Below are positions 8,248-16,000 of a DNA stretch of 64,000 nucleotides, piece after piece. The notes under the pieces are model-generated. The model was not told where the DNA came from and did not search any database. It saw only the letters and a list, made by a program, of their open reading frames with translations. The position numbers and the translations under genes were made by a program. The number at the start of each line of letters is the position of its first letter. Positions within the stretch are counted from its first letter, which is position 1. This stretch comes from Propionibacteriaceae bacterium (lineage in GTDB: Bacteria; Actinomycetota; Actinomycetes; Propionibacteriales; Propionibacteriaceae): positions 62,001-126,000 of the forward strand of contig JAISJP010000023.1 in the NCBI GenBank assembly GCA_031261455.1, in the 5' to 3' direction.

Positions 8248-8370
8248 AGCCTAGCAACCGCCTTCTGTGAGAATCCTGTGTCGGCCCTGAGCGTTGAGTT
8301 TGAGTGCTCTTGGCGTTTTGCGGGCCGCAAAACGTGTCTCGCTGCCCCCAAATGGACTAAGCTCGAATGT

Positions 8371-10920
8371 ATGGCAACCCGCGTGCCTTCCCCGACGCGG
8401 TCTGCTGGCGCGACCAAGAGTGCCCGTTCAGCAAACCCCTCCGGCGGAAGAAGTAGTAACAGAAGCAGTGTGTCGTCCCCACGAGGGTCGAGTGGCCGCA
8501 AGGCAACTGCTGCGTCCCAGTCTGCCCAAAAGCCCCTTGTCGTAAGGATGTTTGTGGGGCTTTTCGCCGGGTTGGCGCACCTGTTTGGACGCGCGGTGCG
8601 TGGCATCGGCTCGCAGGCGCGCGCCATCGACCCCTTGCTGTATCGCGACGGTGCCGGTCTGGCGTTCTTCGCGCTGGCGATTCTGGTTGCGGCCGAGTTC
8701 TGGTTTGGACTTCCCGGGCTGTTGGGAACTTGGCTGAACATCAGTTTGGCTACGGTGTTTGGCCTTGGCTGCTATGCGTTGCCTGTGGCCCTGCTGGTCA
8801 TCGCGGTGCGCACCCTGCGCGACCCGGTTGCCAACGGTAGGCCCGGCCCGCAGAGTGTTGGTTGGACGTTCTTCCTGCTGGGCGTGCTTGGCATCGTCAA
8901 CTTGACGTTCGATCCACTCCCTGCCCCGCACGATATGGCTGCACTGCGCGGTGGTGGTGGTTTCATCGGCTACCTATCGTCCTCCATGATCAGCCAACTG
9001 ATGCCCAACGTGCTGGCAGGTTTCGTGCTCACCTTGGTGGCGCTGTTTGGTCTAGTTGTGATCATCGGACGCCCAATTCATGAGCTCATTGTCGTTGCGC
9101 GCAGTGCATTTGCCACAGTCGTGGCCTTCATTAACAGCCGCAGGCAGAAGGCGCCGTTTGATGACGACGAAGTGTCCACCGTGCGCAAGTTCACGTTCCC
9201 CAATCAGGATTCAGGCAGCATTGGCGACGTCCAAGACGACATCTCCACCAAGCTGTTGGCTGAGGCTTCTCGGCGTCGCGCCGAAGAGAGTGGGGCTTTT
9301 GGTGCATTCGGTGCATCGGGTGCCGCTGCTGGCGTAGGGGATGCAGATGGACTCGGGCACCCGGCAGGCACTGGACTAGCCGCCCCGCCTCACGGTGCCA
9401 CGCCCAGAGCGGCGTCGCAACCACCCCTGATCGGCGAACCCACCTACCAGCTTCCGACGCTCGACATCCTTGCGCCCGGATCGCTGCCCAAGGCACGTAC
9501 CGACGCGTCCGACCTTGTGGTACGCAAGTTGCAGGGCGTGTTGGACGAGTTCGACGTGGTGGCTCGCGTCGTTGGTTACACCCGTGGTCCCACGGTCACC
9601 CGTTACGAAGTGGAGTTGGCTACCGGAGTGAAGGTGGAGGCCGTCACCCGACTGACACTCAACATCGCCTACGCGGTTGGCTGCCCGGAGATCGCCATCC
9701 AGTCCCCAATTCCCGGCAAGTCTGCCATCGGCATTGAGATCGCCAACAGTGATAAGGAGTTGGTGTCGCTGGGAGACGTGCTGCGCTCTCAGCGCGCCCG
9801 CAAGGACGTCCACCCGCTCACCTTCGGTCTTGGCAAGGACATTGAGGGCGGGTTCGTGGTGGCCAACATGGCTACCATGCCGCACCTGCTAGTGGGCGGC
9901 GCTACCGGGTCCGGCAAGTCGAGCTTCATCCACTCGTTGCTGGTGTCCCTGCTGATGCGCGCCACGCCGGATGAGGTGCGTCTGATGTTGGTGGACCCCA
10001 AGCGTGTGGAGCTCACGCACTACGCCGGCATTCCGCACTTGATCACTCCGATCATCACTTCCGCCAAGAAGGCATCCGAGGCGCTGGAGTGGGTGGTCAA
10101 GGAGATGGATACCCGCTACGACGACATGTACCACTTTGGTTTCAAGCACATCGACGACTTCAACTCCGCCGTGCGTGCTGGGGCCGTAGAGCCGCTGCCC
10201 GGTTCGGAGCGCGAACTCAAGCCCTACCCGTACATCGTGGTGGTTGTGGACGAGTTGGCTGACCTGATGATGGTTGCCAAGGCGGACGTCGAGTCGTCGA
10301 TCCAACGCATCACCCAGTTGGCGCGCGCCGCTGGCATGCACTTGGTGTTGGCCACGCAACGACCGTCGGTCAACGTGGTCACCGGCACCATCAAGGCTAA
10401 CGTGCCCTCCCGCCTGTCGTTTGCCACATCGTCGATGCAGGACTCGCGAGTCATCATTGACCAGAACGGTGCCGAAAAGCTCGTTGGCAAGGGTGACGGC
10501 CTGTTCCTGCCCGGCGGTGCGGCACGTCCGCTGCGTTTCCAAGGCGCGTGGGTGACCGAGGCGGAGATCGCTCGCGTGGTCGAGCATGCCAAGGCGCAGG
10601 CCGCACCGACATACCGCGAAGACGTCATCCCGGCTGCCTCCCCGGAGAACGCGCGGGAAGCCAACGAGGACATTGGTGACGATCTGGAACAGGTCATGGA
10701 AGCTGCCCGTCTGTTCGTGACAACGGGCGAGGCGAGCACATCCATGATTCAGCGCAGGCTGAGGCTTGGCTTTGCCCGATCCGGGCGCATCATGGACATT
10801 CTGGAGACCTACGGCGTGGTCGGCCCCGCGAACGGCTCCAGACCACGTGAGGTGCTGGTGCGGGCTGAGGACCTCGCTGGCGTCTTTGAAACGATGCAAG
10901 GTGGCGCGGAACCTGAATGA
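8371..10920 (+). CDS. ftsK: DNA translocase FtsK
   Basis: An 849-residue septal DNA pump that clears the chromosome terminus at division. The basic N-terminus is followed by four or so membrane segments (about residues 80-230), a variable linker rich in Ala/Gly, the alpha/beta motor with Walker A GATGSGKSS (about 509-517) and Walker B VVVVDELADLMM, and a C-terminal winged-helix gamma domain (MIQRRLRLGFARSGRIMD) that reads KOPS-type sequences. ATG 8371 is chosen because a TAAGCT -10 box (8358-8363) ends 7 nt before it, implying a leaderless mRNA. The longer upstream frame runs into the divergent DUF4956 gene. The stop overlaps rimO by 4 nt. Confidence 0.95.
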   Translation: MATRVPSPTRSAGATKSARSANPSGGRSSNRSSVSSPRGSSGRKATAASQSAQKPLVVRMFVGLFAGLAHLFGRAVRGIGSQARAIDPLLYRDGAGLAFFALAILVAAEFWFGLPGLLGTWLNISLATVFGLGCYALPVALLVIAVRTLRDPVANGRPGPQSVGWTFFLLGVLGIVNLTFDPLPAPHDMAALRGGGGFIGYLSSSMISQLMPNVLAGFVLTLVALFGLVVIIGRPIHELIVVARSAFATVVAFINSRRQKAPFDDDEVSTVRKFTFPNQDSGSIGDVQDDISTKLLAEASRRRAEESGAFGAFGASGAAAGVGDADGLGHPAGTGLAAPPHGATPRAASQPPLIGEPTYQLPTLDILAPGSLPKARTDASDLVVRKLQGVLDEFDVVARVVGYTRGPTVTRYEVELATGVKVEAVTRLTLNIAYAVGCPEIAIQSPIPGKSAIGIEIANSDKELVSLGDVLRSQRARKDVHPLTFGLGKDIEGGFVVANMATMPHLLVGGATGSGKSSFIHSLLVSLLMRATPDEVRLMLVDPKRVELTHYAGIPHLITPIITSAKKASEALEWVVKEMDTRYDDMYHFGFKHIDDFNSAVRAGAVEPLPGSERELKPYPYIVVVVDELADLMMVAKADVESSIQRITQLARAAGMHLVLATQRPSVNVVTGTIKANVPSRLSFATSSMQDSRVIIDQNGAEKLVGKGDGLFLPGGAARPLRFQGAWVTEAEIARVVEHAKAQAAPTYREDVIPAASPENAREANEDIGDDLEQVMEAARLFVTTGEASTSMIQRRLRLGFARSGRIMDILETYGVVGPANGSRPREVLVRAEDLAGVFETMQGGAEPE

Positions 10921-12266
10921 CCACAGCACACATAGTCACGCTAGGTTGCGCCCGCAACGAGAGCGATTCTGAAGAGTTGGCCGGTCGGCTGCAAGCATCC
11001 GGATACGAGTTTGTAACCGACCCTGCCGACGCCGAAGTGCTGCTGGTCAACACCTGCGGCTTCATTGAGGCCGCCAAGAAGGACTCGATCGACACCCTGT
11101 TGGCTGCCTTGGAGGTGCGTGATACGCCCGGCACTGCTACCAGACAAGTGATCGCAGTGGGCTGCATGGCCCAGCGCTATCACGACGAGCTGGTGGCCGA
11201 GATGCCAGAACTCGACTCGGTGCTTACCTTCGACGAGTATGCCAACATCGGGCCCCGCCTAGGCGGTGACGCACGGTCGGTGGCACCTGGGGGATTTGGT
11301 GGACGCGAGGGTGTCGGTTCTGCTCGCGCGGGGGCCATGGGGGAGGTCTTTCCCAACGTCTTCCGGGCGCGACTGGGCGACTCACCCTACGCACCACTGA
11401 AGATTGCCTCAGGCTGCGAGCGGCGTTGTGCGTTCTGTGCCATCCCGGCCATTCGTGGCTCCTACGTGTCGCGTCCGTTGGACGACGTAGTAGCTGAGGC
11501 GCAGTGGCTCGTAACTCAGGGCGTGCGCGAAGTCATGTTGGTCAGCGAGAACACCACGTCCTACGGCAAGGATCTGCGCGACCGAGACGCCCTAGAAACC
11601 CTGTTGGCACGTCTCAACCGGGTTGACGGCTTGGAGTGGATCCGGGCGTCCTACCTACAGCCAGCAGAACTGCGTCCGTCACTGATCGGCGCCATTCTCG
11701 ACCTGCCCAAAGTGGTGCCGTACTTCGACCTGAGTTTCCAACACGCGTCGGCGTCCGTCTTGAAACGGATGCGTCGCTTCGGTGACCCCGAGTCTTTTCT
11801 GTCCCTCATTGACGGCATCAGGTCGCGTTGTCCGCAGGCAGGGTTGCGTACCAATGTCATCGTCGGTTTCCCGGGTGAGACGCGTGATGATGTACGCACG
11901 CTGCACGACTTCTTGAGCGCCGCCACGTTCGACACCATTGGGGTCTTCGGTTACTCCGACGAGGAGGGCACCGAGGCGTACTCGTTGGACGGCCACATTG
12001 ACGACGAGGAGATCGCGCAGCGGGTGCGTGAGACCAGCGAGTTGGCTGAGTGGCTCTGTAATGAGCGTGCGGCGACTCGCATCGGCGAGTCGGTGAGCGT
12101 GCTGGTTGAGTCCGCAGATGGGCTGGGGCGCGCCGCGCATCAAGGCCCCGAGGTTGACGGCAGCTCTCAGTTGACCAGCGGCACCGACTGGGTGCCGGGG
12201 AGCATCGTGCCAGGCGTGGTTGTTGCCACGGATGGCGTGGACCTGCTGATCGATCCAATTCGCTAG
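10917..12266 (+). CDS. rimO: Ribosomal protein S12 methylthiotransferase RimO
   Basis: A 449-residue radical-SAM enzyme that adds a methylthio group to an Asp of ribosomal protein S12. The N-terminal UPF0004 domain has three cluster cysteines (TLGCARN, NTCGFI, VGCMAQ). The radical-SAM core has CERRCAFC (CxxxCxxC), and a TRAM-like region ends the protein. It is distinguished from MiaB, which is encoded separately at 19375, by TLGCARNESDSE and by its place after ftsK. An insertion of Gly/Ala/Arg-rich residues follows the N-terminal domain. Translation is coupled to ftsK (ATGA). Confidence 0.93.
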   Translation: MTTAHIVTLGCARNESDSEELAGRLQASGYEFVTDPADAEVLLVNTCGFIEAAKKDSIDTLLAALEVRDTPGTATRQVIAVGCMAQRYHDELVAEMPELDSVLTFDEYANIGPRLGGDARSVAPGGFGGREGVGSARAGAMGEVFPNVFRARLGDSPYAPLKIASGCERRCAFCAIPAIRGSYVSRPLDDVVAEAQWLVTQGVREVMLVSENTTSYGKDLRDRDALETLLARLNRVDGLEWIRASYLQPAELRPSLIGAILDLPKVVPYFDLSFQHASASVLKRMRRFGDPESFLSLIDGIRSRCPQAGLRTNVIVGFPGETRDDVRTLHDFLSAATFDTIGVFGYSDEEGTEAYSLDGHIDDEEIAQRVRETSELAEWLCNERAATRIGESVSVLVESADGLGRAAHQGPEVDGSSQLTSGTDWVPGSIVPGVVVATDGVDLLIDPIR

Positions 12267-12617
12267 CTTCGTTCGTCTTTCGCGACCGTTACGTTTCAGG
12301 CGGAATCTCGTTACGTTTTGTTGGCGACAGTGCCGTCACACGCGATTATCTCTCGCGTGTCCGCGTGTTGTCACGCACGCCAACGTTGCCCAATCTCGTC
12401 AGTCTGCGCGCAGCGGCAGAATCCACACTCACAGTCCAGCAATTCCCCGTGCGCGTCAAGACGGTGACTTCTAGCGTTCTCCCGCACTGCATGTAGCCGC
12501 AGCATCCACCATCGTTCCACCGCCGTCAGCGTAACAATTGTTAACTGGGTGTTTACCGTCAAAGTGCCGTTTTACGCGTAAATTCGGCGTATGGGGCCGT
12601 GTACGACGTTATTATTC
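12267..12617. other. Non-coding gap after rimO
   Basis: No credible gene is seen. In many actinobacteria pgsA and cinA lie between rimO and the clgR-like gene; both are absent here. The stretch holds two degenerate copies of the dispersed CTGCG repeat (12398-12426 and 12486-12510). Confidence 0.6.
12398..12510. repeat. Two degenerate CTGCG-palindrome repeats
   Basis: CTGCGCGCAGCGGCAGAATCC at about 12404-12424 and CTGCATGTAGCCGCAGCATCC at about 12487-12507 match the family consensus (CTGCG, short loop, CGCAG, then A/G-ATCCAC). Confidence 0.55.
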
Positions 12618-12682
12618 TTGCTGAGCAGAAAAGGCGCCATTAGAATCGTCTCGTGAACTACGGAACTCGATACAGGAGCTGA
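12618..12682 (+). promoter_or_regulatory. clgR-like promoter and possible 9-residue leader ORF
   Basis: -35 TTGCTG (12618-12623), a 17 bp spacer and -10 TAGAAT (12641-12646). Six nt later a GTG (12653) opens a nine-codon frame, MNYGTRYRS, ending in TGA at 12680-12682. This is the spacing seen at leaderless genes in the window, so a leader peptide may be made. The mRNA then runs about 245 nt to the regulator start and contains small hairpins, for example ACGACC/GGTCGT at 12748-12765. Confidence 0.45.
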
Positions 12683-12925
12683 TGGCGATAATAATCCTCC
12701 CGCGTGGTGGGCGCACCGCGTGGGTGGAGAGCTTGTCTCAACAGAAAACGACCGATTCTGGTCGTGACAGGTGAGTCAAGGATCATCAGTAGCCGGTGTC
12801 GACAGTGTTGCACAGATGGGGTGGACGTAGAGCCTACAGACGCCTCATCGCTAAGCCGCAGCACGCCATGAGCAGCCCACCTGAGCTGCTCAGACGCGCA
12901 AACAGTTACGACTTAGGAGACCGTA

Positions 12926-13222
12926 ATGATTAACTCAACTCTATTTAGGGAACACCTCGGCGAGGTCTTGCGAGGGCTGCGGTTGGCGCAGCGTCGTAAG
13001 CTCCATGACATTTCGACGCGTGCGCATGTCAGTCTCGGCTATCTGTCTGAGGTAGAGCGTGGGCAGAAGGAAGCGTCATCCGAGATGCTTGCCTCAATCG
13101 TCGATGCACTTGACGTGCGTCTCTCACACGTGTTGCGGCTGGTTGCTCGCAACATGGAGCGCAATCAGGGGATCATCCCGTCCCCCGGTGTCGCCGCCTA
13201 CAATCTGGCACACGCCAGCTAG
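12926..13222 (+). CDS. clgR: XRE-family regulator, ClgR-like
   Basis: A 98-residue DNA-binding protein with a helix-turn-helix (LRLAQRRKLHDISTRAHVS, then LGYLSEVERGQKEAS) near residues 18-55. Its position before DUF3046-recA and its sequence agree with ClgR, which in actinobacteria activates clp protease and some stress genes. A TAGGAGA ribosome site lies just before ATG 12926. The usual C-terminal end of longer ClgR/PspA-type proteins is short here. The alternative is a generic XRE regulator. Confidence 0.75.
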   Translation: MINSTLFREHLGEVLRGLRLAQRRKLHDISTRAHVSLGYLSEVERGQKEASSEMLASIVDALDVRLSHVLRLVARNMERNQGIIPSPGVAAYNLAHAS

Positions 13223-13284
13223 GCACCAGCAACCGAACAACTGCCGAGACCCACGGCGCAGGCACTGCCTGTCCTGGGTGAGGC

Positions 13285-13332
13285 GCTTGAGTTACTTCCG
13301 ATTCATGGGCGGGTTCACCGCCCAACTCAAGC
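13285..13332. terminator. Two-part hairpin after the clgR-like gene
   Basis: The outer stem GCTTGAGTT (13285-13293) pairs with AACTCAAGC (13324-13332). The inner stem GGGCGG (13307-13312) pairs with CCGCCC (13318-13323). An A-rich run follows about 30 nt later but there is no T-tract, so factor-independent termination is uncertain. Confidence 0.45.
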
Positions 13333-13396
13333 CCACTTGGCTGCGGTCGATCAGCAAGATCGATCAACAAAAACAAGGTAGTCTCATCTTGACGTA

Positions 13397-13449
13397 AGGG
13401 TCTTGCGTCGCTCACGCTCCTCGAGGGGGCTGGGTGCCGTAAGACCCTT
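13397..13449. repeat. Inverted repeat before DUF3046
   Basis: AAGGGTCTT and AAGACCCTT form 9-bp arms around a G/C-rich loop; the flanking TTGCGTC is also repeated directly. It may be a terminator or a mobile repeat remnant. Confidence 0.4.
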
Positions 13450-13484
13450 GCGTCTTTGATGACTGCGGGGAAGGTCCGGGCGTG

Positions 13485-13679
13485 ATGCGAGAGAACGAAC
13501 TGTGGACACGACTGAGTCGTGCCCTCGGTGACGGTTACGCGCGCACTTGGGCGGAGCAATATGTGCTGGCTGACCTGCACGGACGCACGGTGGTTCAGGC
13601 GCTCGACGATGGGGTTGACTGTAAGAGCATCTGGCGGGCCGTTTGGGCTGTGCTGGAGTTGCCGCTGCGGGATAGATAG
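13485..13679 (+). CDS. DUF3046 family protein
   Basis: A 64-residue protein with the family pattern ELWTRLSRALGDGYARTWAEQYVLADLHGRTVVQAL and a C-terminal W-Ala-V-LELP. It is found almost only in actinobacteria, directly before recA; no function is established. I prefer ATG 13485 to the adjacent GTG 13482 because GGGGAAGG lies about 10 nt upstream. Confidence 0.85.
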   Translation: MRENELWTRLSRALGDGYARTWAEQYVLADLHGRTVVQALDDGVDCKSIWRAVWAVLELPLRDR

Positions 13680-13802
13680 TTGTTGCTTGGCGTATTCGAC
13701 CGAACCGAGTGCTCGTTGTGAGTGTGCCGTCATTTTGCGCGCGCTCGACAATCCATGCGAGGACGCACGCATTGCTAAGCGTCTCCGGCGTGTCGGATGT
13801 AA

Positions 13803-13825
13803 TCGAACACCTGTTCGGATAAGCT
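13803..13825 (+). promoter_or_regulatory. SOS (LexA) box upstream of recA
   Basis: TCGAAC-acct-GTTCGG at 13803-13818 matches the actinobacterial SOS box (GAAC-N4-GTTC core exact). A TAAGCT (13820-13825) directly after it could be the -10 of a LexA-repressed promoter, placing the operator in the spacer. Confidence 0.75.
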
Positions 13826-13881
13826 AGCAGACGAATCGGCAGACATGCCTTGCTAACAAGCCTCTCGCGAGGTCGCGAAAT

Positions 13882-13919
13882 CTGTGGATAACTGTTCGGA
13901 ACGTCCAAGTTATCCACAG
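13882..13919. promoter_or_regulatory. Inverted pair of perfect DnaA boxes upstream of recA
   Basis: TGTGGATAA (13883-13891) and TTATCCACA (13910-13918) face each other 18 bp apart inside a 12-bp inverted repeat. Both are exact matches to the high-affinity DnaA box. Confidence 0.6.
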
Positions 13920-13941
13920 CCGCTGGCGGGTGCGGACAAAA

Positions 13942-13964
13942 TTGTCGGTGGGACCGCATAGTTT
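13942..13964 (+). promoter_or_regulatory. recA LexA-independent damage promoter (RecA-NDp/PafBC type)
   Basis: TTGTCGGTG (13942-13950), 8 nt, then TAGTTT (13959-13964): an exact fit to TTGTCRGTG-N8-TANNNT. The predicted start near 13971 leaves a leader of about 80 nt that contains a GCTCCCC/GGGGAGC hairpin. Confidence 0.8.
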
Positions 13965-14049
13965 AGTTGACAGGGCTTGGTGGGGCTCCCCTTGGGGGAG
14001 CAGGGCCGAGTCAGCAGACATGAAGATTTCGTCTTGAGAGGTAGCCAAC

Positions 14050-15105
14050 ATGGCAACAGCGGATCGTGAGAAGGCATTGCAGGCCGCACTCGCACAAATT
14101 GAGAAACAGCACGGCAAAGGCTCAGTGATGCGCCTTGGCGACCAAGTCAACGTCCCCATCGAGGTGATTCCCACTGGTTCCGTGGCGCTTGACGTGGCGC
14201 TCGGCGTGGGCGGTCTGCCTCGCGGTAGGGTCATTGAGATCTATGGTCCGGAGTCGTCAGGCAAGACCACCGTGGCGTTGCACGCCGTCGCCAGCGCCCA
14301 AGCTGCGGGCGGGCTGTGTGCGTTTATTGACGCCGAACACGCACTTGACCCCACGTACGCACACGCCCTCGGGGTGGACACTGACGCCCTGTTGGTGTCG
14401 CAACCAGACAACGGTGAACAGGCGTTGGAGATCGCCGACACGCTGGTGCGTTCGGGTGCAATCCAACTCGTCGTCATCGACTCAGTGGCCGCGCTCACTC
14501 CGCGAGCCGAGATCGAAGGCGAGATGGGTGACAATCACGTCGGCCTCCAGGCGCGACTGATGAGTCAGGCGCTCCGCAAGATGACTGGCGCGCTGCAATC
14601 CTCCAACACCACCGCCATCTTCATCAACCAGCTTCGCGAGAAGATCGGCGTAATGTTCGGCAGTCCGGAGACCACCACCGGTGGCAAGGCGCTCAAGTTT
14701 TACTCCACGGTGCGCCTTGACGTGCGCCGTATCGAGACGCTAAAGGACGGCACCGACATGGTGGGCAACCGCACTCGCGTCAAGGTCGTCAAGAACAAGG
14801 TTGCCCCGCCGTTCAAGGTGGCCGAGTTCGACATCATGTACGGCAAGGGCATCTCCCGCGAGGGTTCGCTGATCGATATGGGCGTCGAGGCCGGTGTGGT
14901 GCGCAAGGCAGGTGCTTGGTTCACATACGGCACCGACCAGTTGGGCCAAGGCAAAGAGAACGCCCGCGCGTACCTAGCCAACAACCCCGACGTGGCCGAA
15001 GAGATCGACGCCAAGATTCGCGTGGCTATGGGGCTGGGCGGTGCTGCGGCCGACGCTGTGGTTCCCGCAGGCGTTGATCCGGTCACCGGTGAAGTCGCGT
15101 TCTAG
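14050..15105 (+). CDS. recA: Recombinase RecA
   Basis: A 351-residue strand-exchange protein and LexA co-protease. Walker A is GPESSGKT (66-73), Walker B is LVVIDSV, and loop L2 and the [19 protein letters not shown] region are intact. GAGAGG lies before ATG 14050. Upstream come an SOS box, paired DnaA boxes and a PafBC-type promoter, giving two routes of DNA-damage induction. recX follows 42 bp downstream, the usual partnership. Confidence 0.98.
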   Translation: MATADREKALQAALAQIEKQHGKGSVMRLGDQVNVPIEVIPTGSVALDVALGVGGLPRGRVIEIYGPESSGKTTVALHAVASAQAAGGLCAFIDAEHALDPTYAHALGVDTDALLVSQPDNGEQALEIADTLVRSGAIQLVVIDSVAALTPRAEIEGEMGDNHVGLQARLMSQALRKMTGALQSSNTTAIFINQLREKIGVMFGSPETTTGGKALKFYSTVRLDVRRIETLKDGTDMVGNRTRVKVVKNKVAPPFKVAEFDIMYGKGISREGSLIDMGVEAGVVRKAGAWFTYGTDQLGQGKENARAYLANNPDVAEEIDAKIRVAMGLGGAAADAVVPAGVDPVTGEVAF

Positions 15106-15147
15106 GCTCGCTAGGGCAAGCGGTCTTGTGCGTTGAGAACACACAAA

Positions 15148-15762
15148 ATGCAGGCGCAAGATTTGGCAGAAGCTGACCTTGAAGGCGCGCACGTGACAGT
15201 TAACTCTCAGACAGTTGACTGTCACGGGTGCGACTGTGCGGTAGGCGAGTCGCAGACGCGGGGGAGTGACGAAGGGCAAACCAGTCCGGAGAAACAACTA
15301 GAGTTGGCCCGCGAGATGGTGCTCCGCCGCCTAGAGCGGCGGGCATACTCGGAGGCCGAACTGCGTGAGTTGCTAGCCAAGAAAGGCATCGCCGAAGAGG
15401 TCGTTGACGAACTCATGGCGGCGTTTACCCGCGTCGGTTTGGTTGATGACATCGCGTTCGCCGAGTCCTTGGTCGAGACCAGACACACGTTCGGGCACCG
15501 TTCCAAGATGGCCGTAGTCCTAGAACTGCGCCGAAAAGGCATCTCCACTGAGGCAATAGAGCAAGCCACCGAGGAGATCGACCGCGAAAGCGACCTAGAA
15601 CAGGCCCGTACCGTGGCGCGCTTGAAGACCCGCTCTCTAGCCAAGCTAGAGCATCAAGTGGCCTATCGTCGTCTGGCCGGAGCACTGGCGCGTAAGGGAT
15701 TCTCGCCGTCCATCGTCGCTCAGGTAGTCCGCGAGACCCTCGATTTGTTGGAGTCAGACTAG
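15148..15762 (+). CDS. recX: Regulatory protein RecX
   Basis: A 204-residue modulator of RecA filaments. The conserved part begins about residue 47 (SPEKQLELAREMVLRRLERR, YSEAELRELLAKKG) and continues with three-helix repeats (GLVDDIAFAESLVETR, HRSKMAVVLELRRKGIS). The N-terminal 45 residues are not conserved in type. ATG 15148 has a poor ribosome site; TTG 15133 or a GTG at 15193 are alternatives. A near-perfect hairpin (15193-15225) lies in this N-terminal stretch and could influence translation. Confidence 0.9.
   Translation: MQAQDLAEADLEGAHVTVNSQTVDCHGCDCAVGESQTRGSDEGQTSPEKQLELAREMVLRRLERRAYSEAELRELLAKKGIAEEVVDELMAAFTRVGLVDDIAFAESLVETRHTFGHRSKMAVVLELRRKGISTEAIEQATEEIDRESDLEQARTVARLKTRSLAKLEHQVAYRRLAGALARKGFSPSIVAQVVRETLDLLESD
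15193..15225. repeat. Hairpin inside the 5' end of recX
   Basis: GTGACAGTTAAC (15193-15204) and GTTGACTGTCAC (15214-15225) pair at 11 of 12 positions around a 9-nt loop. Its first base triplet is an in-frame GTG. Confidence 0.6.
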
Positions 15763-15791
15763 TTATCGGCGTCTTGTCGACAATTGTCCCC

Positions 15792-15840
15792 GTCATCCTG
15801 CGCGCTGTTCGGTCATCCTGCGCGCAGTCGCAGTATCCAC
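15792..15840. repeat. CTGCG-palindrome repeat, tandem half plus full copy
   Basis: GTCATCCTGCGCGC occurs twice 20 bp apart; the second copy continues into CAGTCGCAGTATCCAC. It lies between recX and rny. The rest of 15763-16000 holds a TAGTCT (15966-15971) that may be the rny -10. Confidence 0.65.
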
Positions 15841-16000
15841 GTGCCCCGCGCGACGGCCACCTAGACATGACACCTAGTCAGGCCGTTCCAGAACGTCTTG
15901 ACACAACTATTCAAGACACAGGCTTTACACAGGCCCACAGCGGAGTGTCGCACCCTTGCAGGGGGTAGTCTTAACAGATAGGACTGAGGAGTGATGCGCC

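Noticed and set aside
12371..12864. Two minus-strand frames (63 and 68 codons) in the rimO-clgR gap
   Set aside because: They run through degenerate repeats and the clgR leader, with no family resemblance or start signals.
13173..13959. Long minus-strand frames opposite DUF3046
   Set aside because: They overlap a recognised gene and the recA control region and lack coding character.
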